From assembly GCF_009708215.1 (NCBI RefSeq), contig NZ_CP046175.1, forward strand, positions 1,984,001-2,048,000: a DNA stretch of 64,000 nt. The letters run 5' to 3'. A program made the position numbers and the translations under genes. The notes beneath the pieces are model-generated. The model was not told the origin of the DNA, did no database searches, and was given only the letters and a program-made list of their open reading frames with translations. This DNA is from Occultella kanbiaonis. GTDB lineage: Bacteria > Actinomycetota > Actinomycetes > Actinomycetales > Beutenbergiaceae. Shown here one piece after another: positions 28,644 through 38,040 of the stretch; position 1 is the stretch's first letter, and every line of letters begins with the position of its first letter.

Positions 28644-29870
28644 ATGGTTGATCCAAGTCCGCCACCTGCCACCGGGAGCGATGGCGTGCCGCTCTCGCGG
28701 CGCGCCCTGCGCGCCGCGGAACGTGCCGCCCGGCTCGAGGCGGAGCTCAACGGCACCGACGCCGAGCCGGCCGGTCCCGCCACGGCGGCGGACCGTGCCG
28801 CACCGACGGGGCGCGCCGACACGCCCGCGCCGCTCGCGGCGCGGGCCGGCTCTGCGGCTTCGGCGGCGTCGCCCGAGCCCGCGACGCCGTCGGGCAGCCC
28901 TGAGGACCCGGCGACCGGAACCCGCGGCGCCGGGACGGACCGGCTGACGGCGACAGCCGGGGCACGGCCGACCTCCGGCGCCTCGCCGGCGTCCGCCGGA
29001 CCCGCGCGCTCCGGTGACTCGCCAGCGTCCGCGGGCTCCGCCGACGAACCCCCGCCTGCCTCGCGCGCCGGACGCAACCTTCCCGCCGCGATCGGGGTCG
29101 GCCTCGGCCTCGGTGCCGTCCTGGTCGCCTCCCTGTTCATCCGCAAGGAGGCCTTCGTCGTCCTCGCCGTCGTCGTGTGCGCGATCGCGCTCTGGGAGCT
29201 CGAACGGGCGCTGCGCACCCGCGACATCCGGCTGCCCTACCTGCCACTCGTGGTCGGCACCGTCGGCATGCTCGTCTCCGCCTACCAGGCCGGCATCGAG
29301 GCACTCCTCGTCGCATTCCTGCTCACGGCCGGCGGCGTGTTCGTCTGGCGGGTCCTGGACGGGGGCGGCGGCGACGCGTTGCGCGATGCCACTGCCGGCA
29401 TCTTCGCGGCCGCCTACATCCCGTTCCTCGCCGGTTTCCTGATGATCATGCTGTCCGCCGACGACGGGCAGTGGCGGGTCCTGATGTTCGTCGCGCTCGT
29501 GGTTGCCAACGACACCGGCGGCTACATTGCCGGGGTCCTGTTCGGCAGGCATCCGATGGCGCCCTCGGTGAGCCCGAAGAAGTCCTGGGAGGGTGCCGCC
29601 GGGTCCGTGGTCCTCGCCGCCCTGGTCGGGGTCGGCTTCGCGATCTTCGCCATCGACGCCACGTGGTGGGCCGGGCTCGCCATCGGCGTGGTCGCCGTCG
29701 CCGGTGCGACCATGGGCGACCTGTCCGAGTCCATGCTCAAGCGGGACCTCGGGGTCAAGGACATGGGCAAGATCCTGCCCGGGCACGGCGGCATCCTGGA
29801 CCGGGTCGACTCGATCCTGATCTGCTCCCCGGTCGTGTTCGCCCTGCTCCTCGTGGTCGCGCCGGCCTGA
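28644..29870 (+). CDS. cdsA: Phosphatidate cytidylyltransferase with a long low-complexity N-terminus
   Basis: Makes CDP-diacylglycerol from phosphatidate and CTP, the precursor of membrane phospholipids. The first ~145 residues are a Pro/Ala/Ser/Gly-rich, probably disordered cytoplasmic extension. The remaining ~260 residues hold about eight transmembrane helices and the signature SMLKRDLGVKDMGKILPGHG with GGILDRVDS directly after. The catalytic part is of normal length. A strong hairpin follows and separates it from the convergent lipoprotein gene. Confidence 0.95.
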   Translation: MVDPSPPPATGSDGVPLSRRALRAAERAARLEAELNGTDAEPAGPATAADRAAPTGRADTPAPLAARAGSAASAASPEPATPSGSPEDPATGTRGAGTDRLTATAGARPTSGASPASAGPARSGDSPASAGSADEPPPASRAGRNLPAAIGVGLGLGAVLVASLFIRKEAFVVLAVVVCAIALWELERALRTRDIRLPYLPLVVGTVGMLVSAYQAGIEALLVAFLLTAGGVFVWRVLDGGGGDALRDATAGIFAAAYIPFLAGFLMIMLSADDGQWRVLMFVALVVANDTGGYIAGVLFGRHPMAPSVSPKKSWEGAAGSVVLAALVGVGFAIFAIDATWWAGLAIGVVAVAGATMGDLSESMLKRDLGVKDMGKILPGHGGILDRVDSILICSPVVFALLLVVAPA

Positions 29871-29917
29871 GTCGCCGCGGCGCCGGGCTGACCCGTTCGG
29901 GAGCCCACCCGGGCCAC

Positions 29918-29959
29918 GGCCCGGTACCCGTTCGTCGGTGCAAGAACGGGTACCGGGCC
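29918..29959. terminator. Bidirectional terminator between cdsA and the convergent lipoprotein gene
   Basis: A perfect 16-bp stem: GGCCCGGTACCCGTTC (29918-29933), 10-nt loop, GAACGGGTACCGGGCC (29944-29959). It lies 47 bp after cdsA and 29 bp from the 3' end of the minus-strand gene, so it can serve both. Confidence 0.85.
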
Positions 29960-29988
29960 ATCCGGGCCAGGATCGTCGCGGCCGCGGC

Positions 29989-31269
29989 TCAGCCGGCCAC
30001 GGAGCTCAGTTCGTTCGGGACCACCGGCAGCACGGCGCTGTCGATCACCTCGCCGCCGAGCAGGTCCACCACGAACACGGTCGACGTGGCCGGCTCGGTG
30101 ACGTACGCGAACGACCCCTCGACCCGCAGCGTCGGGCGCGGGTCCTGCCACTGCTCGGGCTCGGTCCAGGAGCCGGTCACCGGGACCTCGGCGGTCACCG
30201 TGCCCGCCTCGGGATCGATGATCCGCAGCGTCCCATCGGTGCCGAGCACGAGCGCCTCGCCGCCGGGGCCGCGGGCGAGCGAGCGGAAGCTGTAGCTCAC
30301 GCCGAGGTCCACGAGCCGGATCTGCGCCGTGCGGGTGTCGATGAGGGAGACCCGGGTGGGCCGTTCGAGGTCGGCGTCGGGGTCGGACTTGTAGTCGCCG
30401 AGCACCACGGGGGAGGCGTCCGAGCCGGCCAGGTTCCCGATCCGCCCGTACGCGTCCGGTGCCGCCGCGTGGGTGAACTCCGACCCGGTCACGATCAGGG
30501 CACCGTTCTCGCAGCCGAACACGACCGTCTCGTCGGCGGCCACCGTCTCACCGTGTACGCCCGGGCAGGTCTGCGCGCGGGCGACCTCGGTTCCCTCGGC
30601 GTCCAGGAGGACCACGCCGGAGCGGGACTCGGAGTCGCCGATCGTGTGCAGGAGACTGTCGTCGGTGCGCACCACCGCGACCCCGTGGTGCGCCTGCGGG
30701 GTGCTCGTGGTCGACAGCACCGGGGCCTGTGCACCGGCCGCCAGCGCGTGCGGGTCCAGCACGGTGATCTCGCCGGTGCCGTCCGCGAACAGCACGGTGC
30801 GCTCGGCGTGGGTCACGACATGACCGGGATGGTCCGCCGTGATCACGACGTCGGTCAGGAGCGGCTCGGTCGTGTAGGAGTGCGAGTGGTCCCCGTGCGC
30901 CTCGCTGAACGCGCCGGTGTCGAGCAGCCGGAACTCCTCGCCGACGGTCAGGAACAGGTGCCGCCCGTCCCCGGCGGGGTTCACCCGGGTGAATCCCTGC
31001 GCCGGGAAGTCGGCGAGGACCTCGAGCGAGAGCGCGTCGACGATCAGGACGCCGCCGTCATAGGTGACGGCCAGCCGCGGCGACGGGCCAGCCGCCTCCT
31101 CGGTGGGCCGGCCGTCCTCGGGCGCCGACTCCTCGCCGTCGTGGTCGTGTTCGTCGTGGGTCGCGGTACTGCCGGCGTCCTCGGTGGTCGCCGGCGCCGC
31201 GCAGGCGCCGAGCAGGACGACGGCGGAGGTGAGCAGGGCGAGTGGGGCCAGTCTTCTTGTTCGGTTCAT
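29989..31269 (-). CDS. AztD-like zinc metallochaperone lipoprotein
   Basis: A 426-residue lipoprotein: signal peptide with lipobox LLGAC (C23), then a His/Asp-rich stretch (HDEHDHDGEE, ~37-46) suited to metal binding, then a beta-rich, propeller-like domain with further histidines (EAHGDHSHSYTTE). AztD-type proteins hand zinc to the AztABC importer. No aztABC genes are adjacent, so it is an orphan here. ATG 31269 is chosen because it gives a clean signal peptide and lies 8 nt after a -10 box. A Zur-like palindrome covers that promoter. Confidence 0.75.
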   Translation of the reverse strand: MNRTRRLAPLALLTSAVVLLGACAAPATTEDAGSTATHDEHDHDGEESAPEDGRPTEEAAGPSPRLAVTYDGGVLIVDALSLEVLADFPAQGFTRVNPAGDGRHLFLTVGEEFRLLDTGAFSEAHGDHSHSYTTEPLLTDVVITADHPGHVVTHAERTVLFADGTGEITVLDPHALAAGAQAPVLSTTSTPQAHHGVAVVRTDDSLLHTIGDSESRSGVVLLDAEGTEVARAQTCPGVHGETVAADETVVFGCENGALIVTGSEFTHAAAPDAYGRIGNLAGSDASPVVLGDYKSDPDADLERPTRVSLIDTRTAQIRLVDLGVSYSFRSLARGPGGEALVLGTDGTLRIIDPEAGTVTAEVPVTGSWTEPEQWQDPRPTLRVEGSFAYVTEPATSTVFVVDLLGGEVIDSAVLPVVPNELSSVAG

Positions 31270-31272
31270 AGC

Positions 31273-31306
31273 GAGAATGATTCTCACTCTATTTAGCTCG
31301 CGTCAA
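31273..31306 (-). promoter_or_regulatory. Promoter with Zur-type operator for the zinc lipoprotein gene
   Basis: A perfect palindrome GAGAATGATTCTC (31273-31285) matches the form of actinobacterial Zur boxes. On the minus strand, TTGACG (31306-31301) is followed after 17 bp by GAATCA (31283-31278), and the ATG comes 8 nt later. The operator therefore covers the -10 box and start point. Repression by zinc-loaded Zur is inferred. Confidence 0.65.
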
Positions 31307-31355
31307 GTCGTGTGGCGGCGCGGCGTCGCCGCGCGTCTGGGAGACTGGGGGCACC

Positions 31356-32513
31356 ATGACCACTCCCGCACAGCCTCAGGTCCTGCCCGGGCACGCCCCG
31401 GACGCCGGTGACCGCCCGCGCCTGTCCTTCGCGGTGCCGCGCCGCGGCAAGCCGCCACGGCACCTCGCCGACCTCACCTCCGCGGAGCGCGCCGCCGTCG
31501 TCGCCGAGCTCGGCCAGCCCGCCTACCGGGCCAAGCAGATCTCCACGCACTACTTCGGGCATCTCACCCGCGACCCGGGCGCGATGACCGATCTGCCAGC
31601 CGGGATGCGCGAGGACCTGGTCCCGCAGCTCCTGCCCGAGCTGCTCACGGAGGTGCGCCGGCTCGAGGCCGACGGCGGTGACACCGTCAAGACGCTCTGG
31701 TCGCTGTTCGACGGCGTCAAGGTCGAGTCGGTCCTGATGGGCTACTCCGACCGGGCCACGCTGTGCGTGTCCAGCCAGGCCGGGTGCGGCATGGCCTGCC
31801 CGTTCTGCGCGACCGGCCAGCAGGGCCTGACCCGTAACCTGTCCACCGCCGAGATCATCGAGCAGGTACGCCGCGCCGCCATCAGCTGCCGCGACGGCGA
31901 GCTGCCCGGCGGCCCGCGCCGGCTCACGAACATCGTGTTCATGGGGATGGGCGAGCCGCTCGCGAACTACCGCACCGTGATCAACGCGGTGCGCCGGATG
32001 GTGGATCCCACGCCGGACGGCCTCGGTATGTCCGCCCGGCACATCACCGTCTCCACGGTGGGACTGGTGCCGGCCATGAGGAAGCTCACTGCCGAGGGGA
32101 TCCCGGTCACGCTCGCGCTCTCGTTGCATGCCCCGGACGACGAGCTGCGCTCGCAGCTGATCCCGATCAACACCCGGTGGACCGTCGGTGAAGCGCTCGA
32201 CGCCGCCCGTGAGTACTTCGAGGTGACCGGCCGCCGGGTCAGCATCGAGTACGCCCTGATCAAGGACATGAACGACCACGGGTGGCGTGCGGACCTGCTT
32301 GCCGCCGAGCTGCTCAAGCGTGGCAAGGGCTGGGTGCACGTGAACCCGATCCCCCTGAACCCGACGCCCGGCTCGATCTGGACCGCGAGCGACAAGGACG
32401 TCGAGAACGAATTCGTGGCACGCTTGCGCTCGGCGGGGATCCCGACCACGGTGCGGGATACTCGCGGGAGCGACATCGACGGGGCGTGTGGGCAGCTCGC
32501 CGCGGAGGTATGA
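31356..32513 (+). CDS. rlmN: 23S rRNA/tRNA adenine-C2 methyltransferase RlmN
   Basis: Radical-SAM enzyme that makes m2A2503 in 23S rRNA and m2A37 in some tRNAs; 385 residues. The 4Fe-4S cysteines are C144, C148 and C151 in CGMACPFC, and the covalent-intermediate cysteine is likely C378 in [15 protein letters not shown] and the radical-SAM glycine motif are present. ATG 31356 lies 9 nt after GAGACT. A short GC hairpin follows the gene. Confidence 0.96.
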   Translation: MTTPAQPQVLPGHAPDAGDRPRLSFAVPRRGKPPRHLADLTSAERAAVVAELGQPAYRAKQISTHYFGHLTRDPGAMTDLPAGMREDLVPQLLPELLTEVRRLEADGGDTVKTLWSLFDGVKVESVLMGYSDRATLCVSSQAGCGMACPFCATGQQGLTRNLSTAEIIEQVRRAAISCRDGELPGGPRRLTNIVFMGMGEPLANYRTVINAVRRMVDPTPDGLGMSARHITVSTVGLVPAMRKLTAEGIPVTLALSLHAPDDELRSQLIPINTRWTVGEALDAAREYFEVTGRRVSIEYALIKDMNDHGWRADLLAAELLKRGKGWVHVNPIPLNPTPGSIWTASDKDVENEFVARLRSAGIPTTVRDTRGSDIDGACGQLAAEV

Positions 32514-32537
32514 GCCACGATTCACCACCGTGGGTCA

Positions 32538-32556
32538 GGCCCGGGTCAGCCGGGCC
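32538..32556 (+). terminator. Possible short terminator after rlmN
   Basis: GGCCCGG (32538-32544), loop GTCAG, CCGGGCC (32550-32556). A 7-bp GC-only stem, 24 bp after the stop. A TAGGCT -10-like box for the next gene follows at 32564-32569. Confidence 0.45.
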
Positions 32557-32605
32557 GCCCCCATAGGCTGAGCACGTACGCGCCGGAACGAGGAAAGGAT
32601 CGTCG

Positions 32606-33154
32606 ATGGAGGGCCTGTTCTCCACCGTCGGGAGTCTGTCGAGCGGGTATGACCGTGAGCAGGTCGATGAGTTCTTCGAGAGGGCGAAGGCGTCCTACGA
32701 GGGCAGCGGCGAGGAGACCCTGAGCGCCGCGGACGTGCGCCAGGTCGCCTTCGATCTGGTCCGGCACGGCTACAACCCCGCGGCCGTCGACGCCGCCCTC
32801 GACCGGCTCGAGGGTGCGTTCATCCAACGAGACCGTTCGGACTTCATCGCCACCCACGGCCAGGAGGCCTGGATGGAGCGGGTGGCCGAACGGGCGACCA
32901 CGCTCTACCCGCGCCTGGTCCGACCCGACGGCGAGCGGTTCGCGCCGCCGGAGCGGGGTCGCGGCTACGCCGCCGATGCGGTGGACGACGTCCTGGACCG
33001 GCTCGTGGACTACTTCGACTCCGGTGCCAAGCTCTCTGCGGCCGAACTGCGGCAGGCGACCTTCCCCTCGGCGCCGCGCTCGCGTGCGTACGGCGAGGGT
33101 CCGGTGGACGCCTACCTCGACCGCGCCGTGGACGTGCTGCTCGCCGTCGAATGA
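32606..33154 (+). CDS. DivIVA-domain repeat protein
   Basis: A 182-residue protein made of four copies of a DivIVA-like N-terminal motif: [45 protein letters not shown] and [15 protein letters not shown]. In DivIVA this region binds curved membrane; here no long coiled coil follows. Actinobacterial DivIVA-repeat proteins are a known family of unclear role, possibly polar or septal. ATG 32606 is preceded by AGGAAAGG. Its stop overlaps dxr (ATGA), so it is coupled to isoprenoid synthesis genes. Confidence 0.85.
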   Translation: MEGLFSTVGSLSSGYDREQVDEFFERAKASYEGSGEETLSAADVRQVAFDLVRHGYNPAAVDAALDRLEGAFIQRDRSDFIATHGQEAWMERVAERATTLYPRLVRPDGERFAPPERGRGYAADAVDDVLDRLVDYFDSGAKLSAAELRQATFPSAPRSRAYGEGPVDAYLDRAVDVLLAVE

Positions 33155-34335
33155 CCCGCACCGTCGCGCTGCTCGGGTCCACGGGGTCTGTCGGGACCCA
33201 GGCGCTCGACGTGATCGCCGCGGCGCCCGAGTCGTTCCGGGTCACCGCGCTCGCGGCCGGCGGCGGACACCTCCAGCTCCTCGCGGAGCAGTCGGTCCGG
33301 TTCGAGGTAGAACTCGTCGCGCTGGCCGACGGGACCGCCGCGGCGTTCGCCGACCACCTCGACGACGCCGCGCAGCGGCTCGGCCTGCCCCGGCCACGGC
33401 CCGAGGTGCTTGTCGGTGCGGACGCGGCCCGCGCCGTCGCCGGCGTCGGTGCGGACGTCGTCCTGAACGCGATCACCGGCTCGATCGGGCTTGCCCCCAC
33501 CCTGGCCGCGCTGCGCGCCGGCTCAACACTCGCGCTGGCGAACAAGGAGTCGCTGGTGGCCGGGGGCGCCCTGGTGCACGCGGCCCAGCAGCGCCCGGAC
33601 CAGATCGTGCCGGTCGACTCCGAGCACTCGGCGATCGCGCAGGCGCTGCGCTCGGGTGCGCCGGCGGAGGTCGCCCGGCTGATCCTGACCGCCTCCGGCG
33701 GGCCGTTCCGGGGCCGGACCCGCGCCGAGCTCGCGGGTGTGACGCCGCAGCAGGCGCTCGCGCACCCGACCTGGGCGATGGGTCCGATGGTCACCACGAA
33801 CTCCGCGACGCTGGTCAACAAGGGACTCGAGCTCATCGAGGCACACCTGCTGTTCGGTGTCCCGGTCGCGGACATCGTGGTGGTGGTGCACCCTCAGTCG
33901 GTGGTGCACTCCATGGTCGAGTTCGTCGACGGCTCCACGATCGCGCAGGCGTCTCCGCCGGACATGCGGCTGCCGATCTCCCTCGGCCTGGGCTGGCCGG
34001 ACCGGGTGCCCGGTGCCGCCGCGGCATGCCGGTGGGACCTGGCCACGTCGTGGACGTTCGAGCCCGTGGACGACGGCGTGTTCCCGGCTCTGGCGCTCGC
34101 GCGCGCCGCGGTCGCCGCGTCCGCCACCCACCCGGGCGTGCTGAATGCCGCGAACGAGGAGTGCGTGACCGCGTTCCTCGGTGGCCGGATCGCGTTCCTG
34201 GACATCGTGGACACGGTCGCCGCCGTGCTGGACGAGCACCCCGGCACCAGCGCCGCCGACCTGAGCGTCGAGGCCGTCGAGGATGCGGAGCGGTGGGCCC
34301 GGGCGCGCGCGGGGGAGCTGCTCGCCCGACGCTGA
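33151..34335 (+). CDS. dxr: 1-deoxy-D-xylulose 5-phosphate reductoisomerase
   Basis: Second enzyme of the MEP isoprenoid pathway: converts DXP to MEP with NADPH and a divalent metal. The NADPH motif [15 protein letters not shown] opens the 394-residue protein. [22 protein letters not shown] (metal ligand region), TASGGPFRG and [20 protein letters not shown] are family blocks. ATG 33151 overlaps the DivIVA-repeat gene. ispG of the same pathway is 1.5 kb downstream. Confidence 0.97.
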   Translation: MTRTVALLGSTGSVGTQALDVIAAAPESFRVTALAAGGGHLQLLAEQSVRFEVELVALADGTAAAFADHLDDAAQRLGLPRPRPEVLVGADAARAVAGVGADVVLNAITGSIGLAPTLAALRAGSTLALANKESLVAGGALVHAAQQRPDQIVPVDSEHSAIAQALRSGAPAEVARLILTASGGPFRGRTRAELAGVTPQQALAHPTWAMGPMVTTNSATLVNKGLELIEAHLLFGVPVADIVVVVHPQSVVHSMVEFVDGSTIAQASPPDMRLPISLGLGWPDRVPGAAAACRWDLATSWTFEPVDDGVFPALALARAAVAASATHPGVLNAANEECVTAFLGGRIAFLDIVDTVAAVLDEHPGTSAADLSVEAVEDAERWARARAGELLARR

Positions 34336-34426
34336 GCCGCGAGCCCTCGCTCGCCCGCCCGGCGGTGGTGCGATCTGCCCACCGGTCACCCGGGTGGTTC
34401 GGTGGCTCGTTCTCAGCAACGCGACG

Positions 34427-34432
34427 TACGCT
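34427..34432 (+). promoter_or_regulatory. Possible -10 box for rseP
   Basis: TACGCT fits the TANNNT pattern used elsewhere in this window. It would give a leader of about 46 nt before the M50 protease gene. No good -35 is seen. Confidence 0.3.
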
Positions 34433-34485
34433 GAGGCGGCACTGCGCAGCCGGGACGGTCCCGGGCCCGGTGCACTGGGGTAGGA

Positions 34486-35838
34486 ATGGACTTCTGGTTG
34501 GGCGTGCTGTTCGTGGCGGTGGGGCTGATCATCTCCATCGCGCTGCACGAGATCGGCCACCTGGTGCCCGCGAAACTGTTCGGCGTCAAGGTCTCCCAGT
34601 ACTTCGTCGGGTTCGGCAAGACCCTCTGGTCCACCAAGCGCGGCGAGACCGAGTACGGCATCAAGATGCTGCCGCTCGGCGGGTACGTGCGGATGGTCGG
34701 CATGTTCCCGCCCGCCCGCGAGGAGGTCAGCGAGGACGCTGCCGCCGAGGCCAGGTTGCGGCGTCGGGGACTGCGCGGCCTGATGGACTCGATGGCCGAG
34801 GACGCCCGCTCCGCCAGCGCCCAGGAGATCGGCGAGGAACTCCCCGACGGGCAGCGGCACCGGGTCTTCTACCAGCTCAGCACCCCGAAGAAGTTGGCCG
34901 TGATGTTCGGCGGACCCGTGGTGAACCTGATCATCTCCACGGTGCTGTTCGCGATCATCCTCACCGCGTTCGGGACCGCCACGGCCAGCAACCGGATCAG
35001 CAGCGTCTCCGAGTGCATCGTGCCGGCGAGCGAGCAGCGCGAGTGCGCCGCCGGCGATGCGGACTCGCCCGCGGCGATGGCCGGCTTCGAGGAGGGGGAC
35101 CGGATCGTCTCCTGGAACGGGGAGCCGGTCACCGAGTGGGCCGACATCTCCACCGCGATCACCGACGGCGGCACCGAGCCCGCGACGGTCGTCGTCGACC
35201 GTGGCGGCGAGGAGGTCACGCTCACCGTGACTCCGGTCCTCGAGGACCGACCGGTCGTGGCCGACGGTGCCGTGGTCACCGACGCCGACGGCGAACCGGT
35301 GCTCGCGCCGGTACCGTTCGTGGGCATCTCGGCGGCCTACGAGCTCACTCCGCAGCCGTTGTCCGCGGTGCCGGCGTTCGTGGGGTCGGTGTTCACGGGC
35401 ACCGTCGACGTGGTGCTCTCGCTCCCGCAGCGTCTGGTCGCGATCGCCCAGGCAGTGTTCGGGACCGAGGAACGCGACCCCGGCGTGGTCGGTCTGATCG
35501 GCGTCGGCCGGTTCGCCGGTGAGATCGCCTCCATCGACTCGGCCGACTACGGAGCCGCGGAGCGCACCGCGGACCTGCTCTCCCTGGTGGCGTCGCTGAA
35601 CATGGCGCTGTTCGTGTTCAACATGATCCCGTTGCTGCCCCTTGACGGCGGGCACATCGCCGGGGCCCTGTTCGAGGGGGCCAGGCGCCGCCTCGCGCAG
35701 GCGTTCGGTCGCCCGGACCCGGGTCACGCGGACACCGCGAAGCTGATGCCGCTCACCTACCTGGTCATCATCGTGCTGGGCAGCATGAGTCTGCTGCTGG
35801 CCTTCGCCGACATCGTCAAACCCGTCACCCTGGGCTGA
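34486..35838 (+). CDS. rseP: Site-2 metalloprotease RseP (M50 family)
   Basis: Intramembrane zinc protease that cleaves anti-sigma factors and remnant signal peptides; 450 residues. The active-site motif HEIGH is at residues 21-25 in the first transmembrane helix. A PDZ domain covers ~180-270 (PAAMAGFEEGDRIVSWNGEPV). The third zinc ligand is in NMIPLLPLDGGH (~residue 390). About four transmembrane segments are visible. It sits between dxr and ispG, the standard actinobacterial order. Confidence 0.95.
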   Translation: MDFWLGVLFVAVGLIISIALHEIGHLVPAKLFGVKVSQYFVGFGKTLWSTKRGETEYGIKMLPLGGYVRMVGMFPPAREEVSEDAAAEARLRRRGLRGLMDSMAEDARSASAQEIGEELPDGQRHRVFYQLSTPKKLAVMFGGPVVNLIISTVLFAIILTAFGTATASNRISSVSECIVPASEQRECAAGDADSPAAMAGFEEGDRIVSWNGEPVTEWADISTAITDGGTEPATVVVDRGGEEVTLTVTPVLEDRPVVADGAVVTDADGEPVLAPVPFVGISAAYELTPQPLSAVPAFVGSVFTGTVDVVLSLPQRLVAIAQAVFGTEERDPGVVGLIGVGRFAGEIASIDSADYGAAERTADLLSLVASLNMALFVFNMIPLLPLDGGHIAGALFEGARRRLAQAFGRPDPGHADTAKLMPLTYLVIIVLGSMSLLLAFADIVKPVTLG

Positions 35839-35873
35839 GGCGCCCGTGGCGGGCGCGGTGTGATACTTGAGGC

Positions 35874-37034
35874 GTGAGCGTTCCGATCAGTCTGGGCATG
35901 CCCGAAGTCAAGGAGACCCCGCCGGTGCTGGCGCCGCGGCGAGCCACCCGCAGGATCCGGGTCGGCACGGTCGACGTCGGTGGGGGCGCCCCGATCTCGG
36001 TGCAGTCGATGACCACCACGCCGACGAGCGACATCAACGCGACCCTGCAGCAGATCGCCGAACTCACCGCGGCCGGGTGTGACATCGTCCGGGTGGCCGT
36101 GCCCACCACCGAGGACGCGGCCGCGCTGCCCGTGATCGCGAAGAAGTCGCAGATCCCGGTGATCGCGGACATCCACTTCCAGCCCAAGTACGTGTTCGCC
36201 GCCATCGACGCCGGCTGTGCGGCGGTGCGCGTGAACCCGGGCAACATCCGCAAGTTCGACGACCAGGTCAAGGAGATCGCCCGCGCCGCGGCCGACGCCG
36301 GCACCTCGCTACGGATCGGGGTGAACGCGGGCTCGCTCGACAAGCGGCTGCTCGAGAAGTACGGCCGGGCCACCCCCGAGGCACTGGTGGAGTCCGCGGT
36401 GTGGGAGGCCTCACTGTTCGAGGAGCACGACTTCCACGACTTCAAGATCTCGGTCAAGCACAACGACCCGGTGGTCATGGTGCGTGCCTACGAGTTGCTC
36501 TCGGAGGCAGGGGACTGGCCGTTGCACCTCGGGGTCACCGAGGCCGGCCCGGCGTTCCAGGGCACGATCAAGTCCGCGACCGCGTTCGGCGCCCTGCTCA
36601 GCCAGGGCATCGGCGACACGATCCGGGTGTCCCTGTCCGCGCCACCGGTCGAGGAGGTCAAGGTAGGCATCCAGATCCTGCAGTCGCTGAACCTCGCCGA
36701 GCGCAAGCTCGAGATCGTCTCCTGCCCCTCGTGCGGGCGCGCCCAGGTGGACGTGTACACGCTCGCCGAGCGCGTCACCGCCGGTCTGGAGGGCATGGAC
36801 GTGCCGCTGCGGGTGGCCGTCATGGGTTGCGTCGTGAACGGGCCAGGGGAGGCCAGAGAGGCCGACCTCGGGGTGGCCTCCGGGAACGGCAAGGGCCAGA
36901 TCTTCGTCAAGGGCGAGGTCGTCAAGACCGTGCCCGAGGCGCTCATCGTCGAGACCCTGATCGAGGAGGCCATGCGGATCGCGGAGGCCCAGCCGGGCGG
37001 TGCGACCGGCGGCCCGGTCGTCACCGTGTCCTGA
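35874..37034 (+). CDS. ispG: 4-hydroxy-3-methylbut-2-enyl-diphosphate synthase
   Basis: 4Fe-4S enzyme that makes HMBPP from MEcPP, a late step of the MEP pathway. Cluster ligands are C284 and C287 (SCPSCGRA) and C319 ([10 protein letters not shown]). The N-terminal TIM barrel has [12 protein letters not shown] and VRVNPGNIR. The 386-residue length is typical of the short bacterial form. GTG 35874 is 6 nt after GATACT (35862-35867), suggesting a leaderless message. Confidence 0.97.
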   Translation: MSVPISLGMPEVKETPPVLAPRRATRRIRVGTVDVGGGAPISVQSMTTTPTSDINATLQQIAELTAAGCDIVRVAVPTTEDAAALPVIAKKSQIPVIADIHFQPKYVFAAIDAGCAAVRVNPGNIRKFDDQVKEIARAAADAGTSLRIGVNAGSLDKRLLEKYGRATPEALVESAVWEASLFEEHDFHDFKISVKHNDPVVMVRAYELLSEAGDWPLHLGVTEAGPAFQGTIKSATAFGALLSQGIGDTIRVSLSAPPVEEVKVGIQILQSLNLAERKLEIVSCPSCGRAQVDVYTLAERVTAGLEGMDVPLRVAVMGCVVNGPGEAREADLGVASGNGKGQIFVKGEVVKTVPEALIVETLIEEAMRIAEAQPGGATGGPVVTVS

Positions 37035-37060
37035 CCCGCCAGGTGAGGCACAATCGCAAC

Positions 37061-37939
37061 ATGCCGACGTGGCCATGGCGCGCAGCCCTGCAGACCCACC
37101 CCGATGTGGTGGTCCAGGACGCGCGCTCGGCGGACGTGGCCGAGCTGATCGCGTTCGCCAAGCAGGACCCGGTCGACGCCGCCCTGCTGGGGGAGCACGT
37201 CGAGGCGATGTCCTCCTACGGGTTCTACCGCGACCAGCTCCTGTGCATCCGGGAACCCCACGGGCTGACCGGCCTGTGCTGGACCGGCGGGAACCTGGTG
37301 CCGTTGCGCCTGTCGGACGTCGCGGTCGAGGCCGTCGCCGATCACGTGCGGCGACGCTCGCGCCGGTTCTCCTCGGTGGTCGGCCCCGCCCACGACGTGA
37401 TGCGGCTGTGGGAGGCGATGCGCGGCTTCGCACCCACCCCAAGGGACATCCGCCCCGACCAGCCGTCCATGGTCATCGACGGTGACCCGCTCGTCGCACC
37501 CGACCCCGGGGTCTGTCTGACGTCCGTGAACGACCTCGACCTGCTGCTGCCGGCGTGCGTGGCGATGTTCACCGAGGAGGTCGGCTACTCCCCGCTCACG
37601 GCCGGTGGTGGGTACGAGCGGCGGGTCCGGTCCCTGGTCCAGGGCGGTCGGTCGCTGTCCCGGATCGAGGATGGCCCCGAGGGCCGTCGCGTGGTGTTCA
37701 AGGCCGAGCTCGGCACCGTGGCGCTCGGCGTCACCCAGGTCCAGGGTGTCTGGGTGCACCCGGACCTGCGCGGCCAGGGCCACGCCGTGGCCGGCATGGC
37801 CGCCGTGGTCGCGTACGCCCGCGCCCAGGTCGCCCCGCTGGTGTCCCTGTACGTGAACTCCTACAACGCACCCGCGCTCGCGGCCTACCGCAGGGTGGGC
37901 TTCCGCGAGGTGGGGACGTTCGCGACGATCCTGTTCTAG
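37061..37939 (+). CDS. GNAT acetyltransferase with N-terminal DUF4081-like domain
   Basis: A 292-residue protein. The first ~140 residues resemble the DUF4081 domain (LLCIREPHGLTGLCWTGGN, SSVVGPAHDVMRLW). The C-terminal half is a GNAT fold with QGVWVHPDLRGQGHAVAGM for acetyl-CoA and LYVNSYNAPALAAYRRVGF. It follows ispG in many actinobacteria; its substrate is unknown. ATG 37061 is 6 nt after CACAAT (37049-37054). Confidence 0.85.
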   Translation: MPTWPWRAALQTHPDVVVQDARSADVAELIAFAKQDPVDAALLGEHVEAMSSYGFYRDQLLCIREPHGLTGLCWTGGNLVPLRLSDVAVEAVADHVRRRSRRFSSVVGPAHDVMRLWEAMRGFAPTPRDIRPDQPSMVIDGDPLVAPDPGVCLTSVNDLDLLLPACVAMFTEEVGYSPLTAGGGYERRVRSLVQGGRSLSRIEDGPEGRRVVFKAELGTVALGVTQVQGVWVHPDLRGQGHAVAGMAAVVAYARAQVAPLVSLYVNSYNAPALAAYRRVGFREVGTFATILF

Positions 37940-37948
37940 GACCACCCC

Positions 37949-38023
37949 GCTGACATCGCACCTTTGCCCCTGAGATCGGACCACGAACGTGTCCGATCTC
38001 GACCCCGTAGGTGCGATCTCAGC
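37949..38023. repeat. Imperfect 32-bp inverted repeat with a perfect 10-bp core stem
   Basis: The left arm (37949-37980) and right arm (37992-38023) are imperfect reverse complements: the outer blocks GATCGCACC/GGTGCGATC-like and the core GAGATCGGAC (37972-37981) / GTCCGATCTC (37991-38000) match, with mismatches between. It fills the space between the convergent GNAT and glycosylase genes and could terminate both, or be a dispersed palindromic element. Confidence 0.65.
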
Positions 38024-38040
38024 GCCTGGGGTCGCGCGCC

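Noticed and set aside
29177-30295. 372-codon plus-strand frame running out of cdsA into the convergent gene
   Set aside because: It is a +1-frame shadow of cdsA and crosses the bidirectional terminator.
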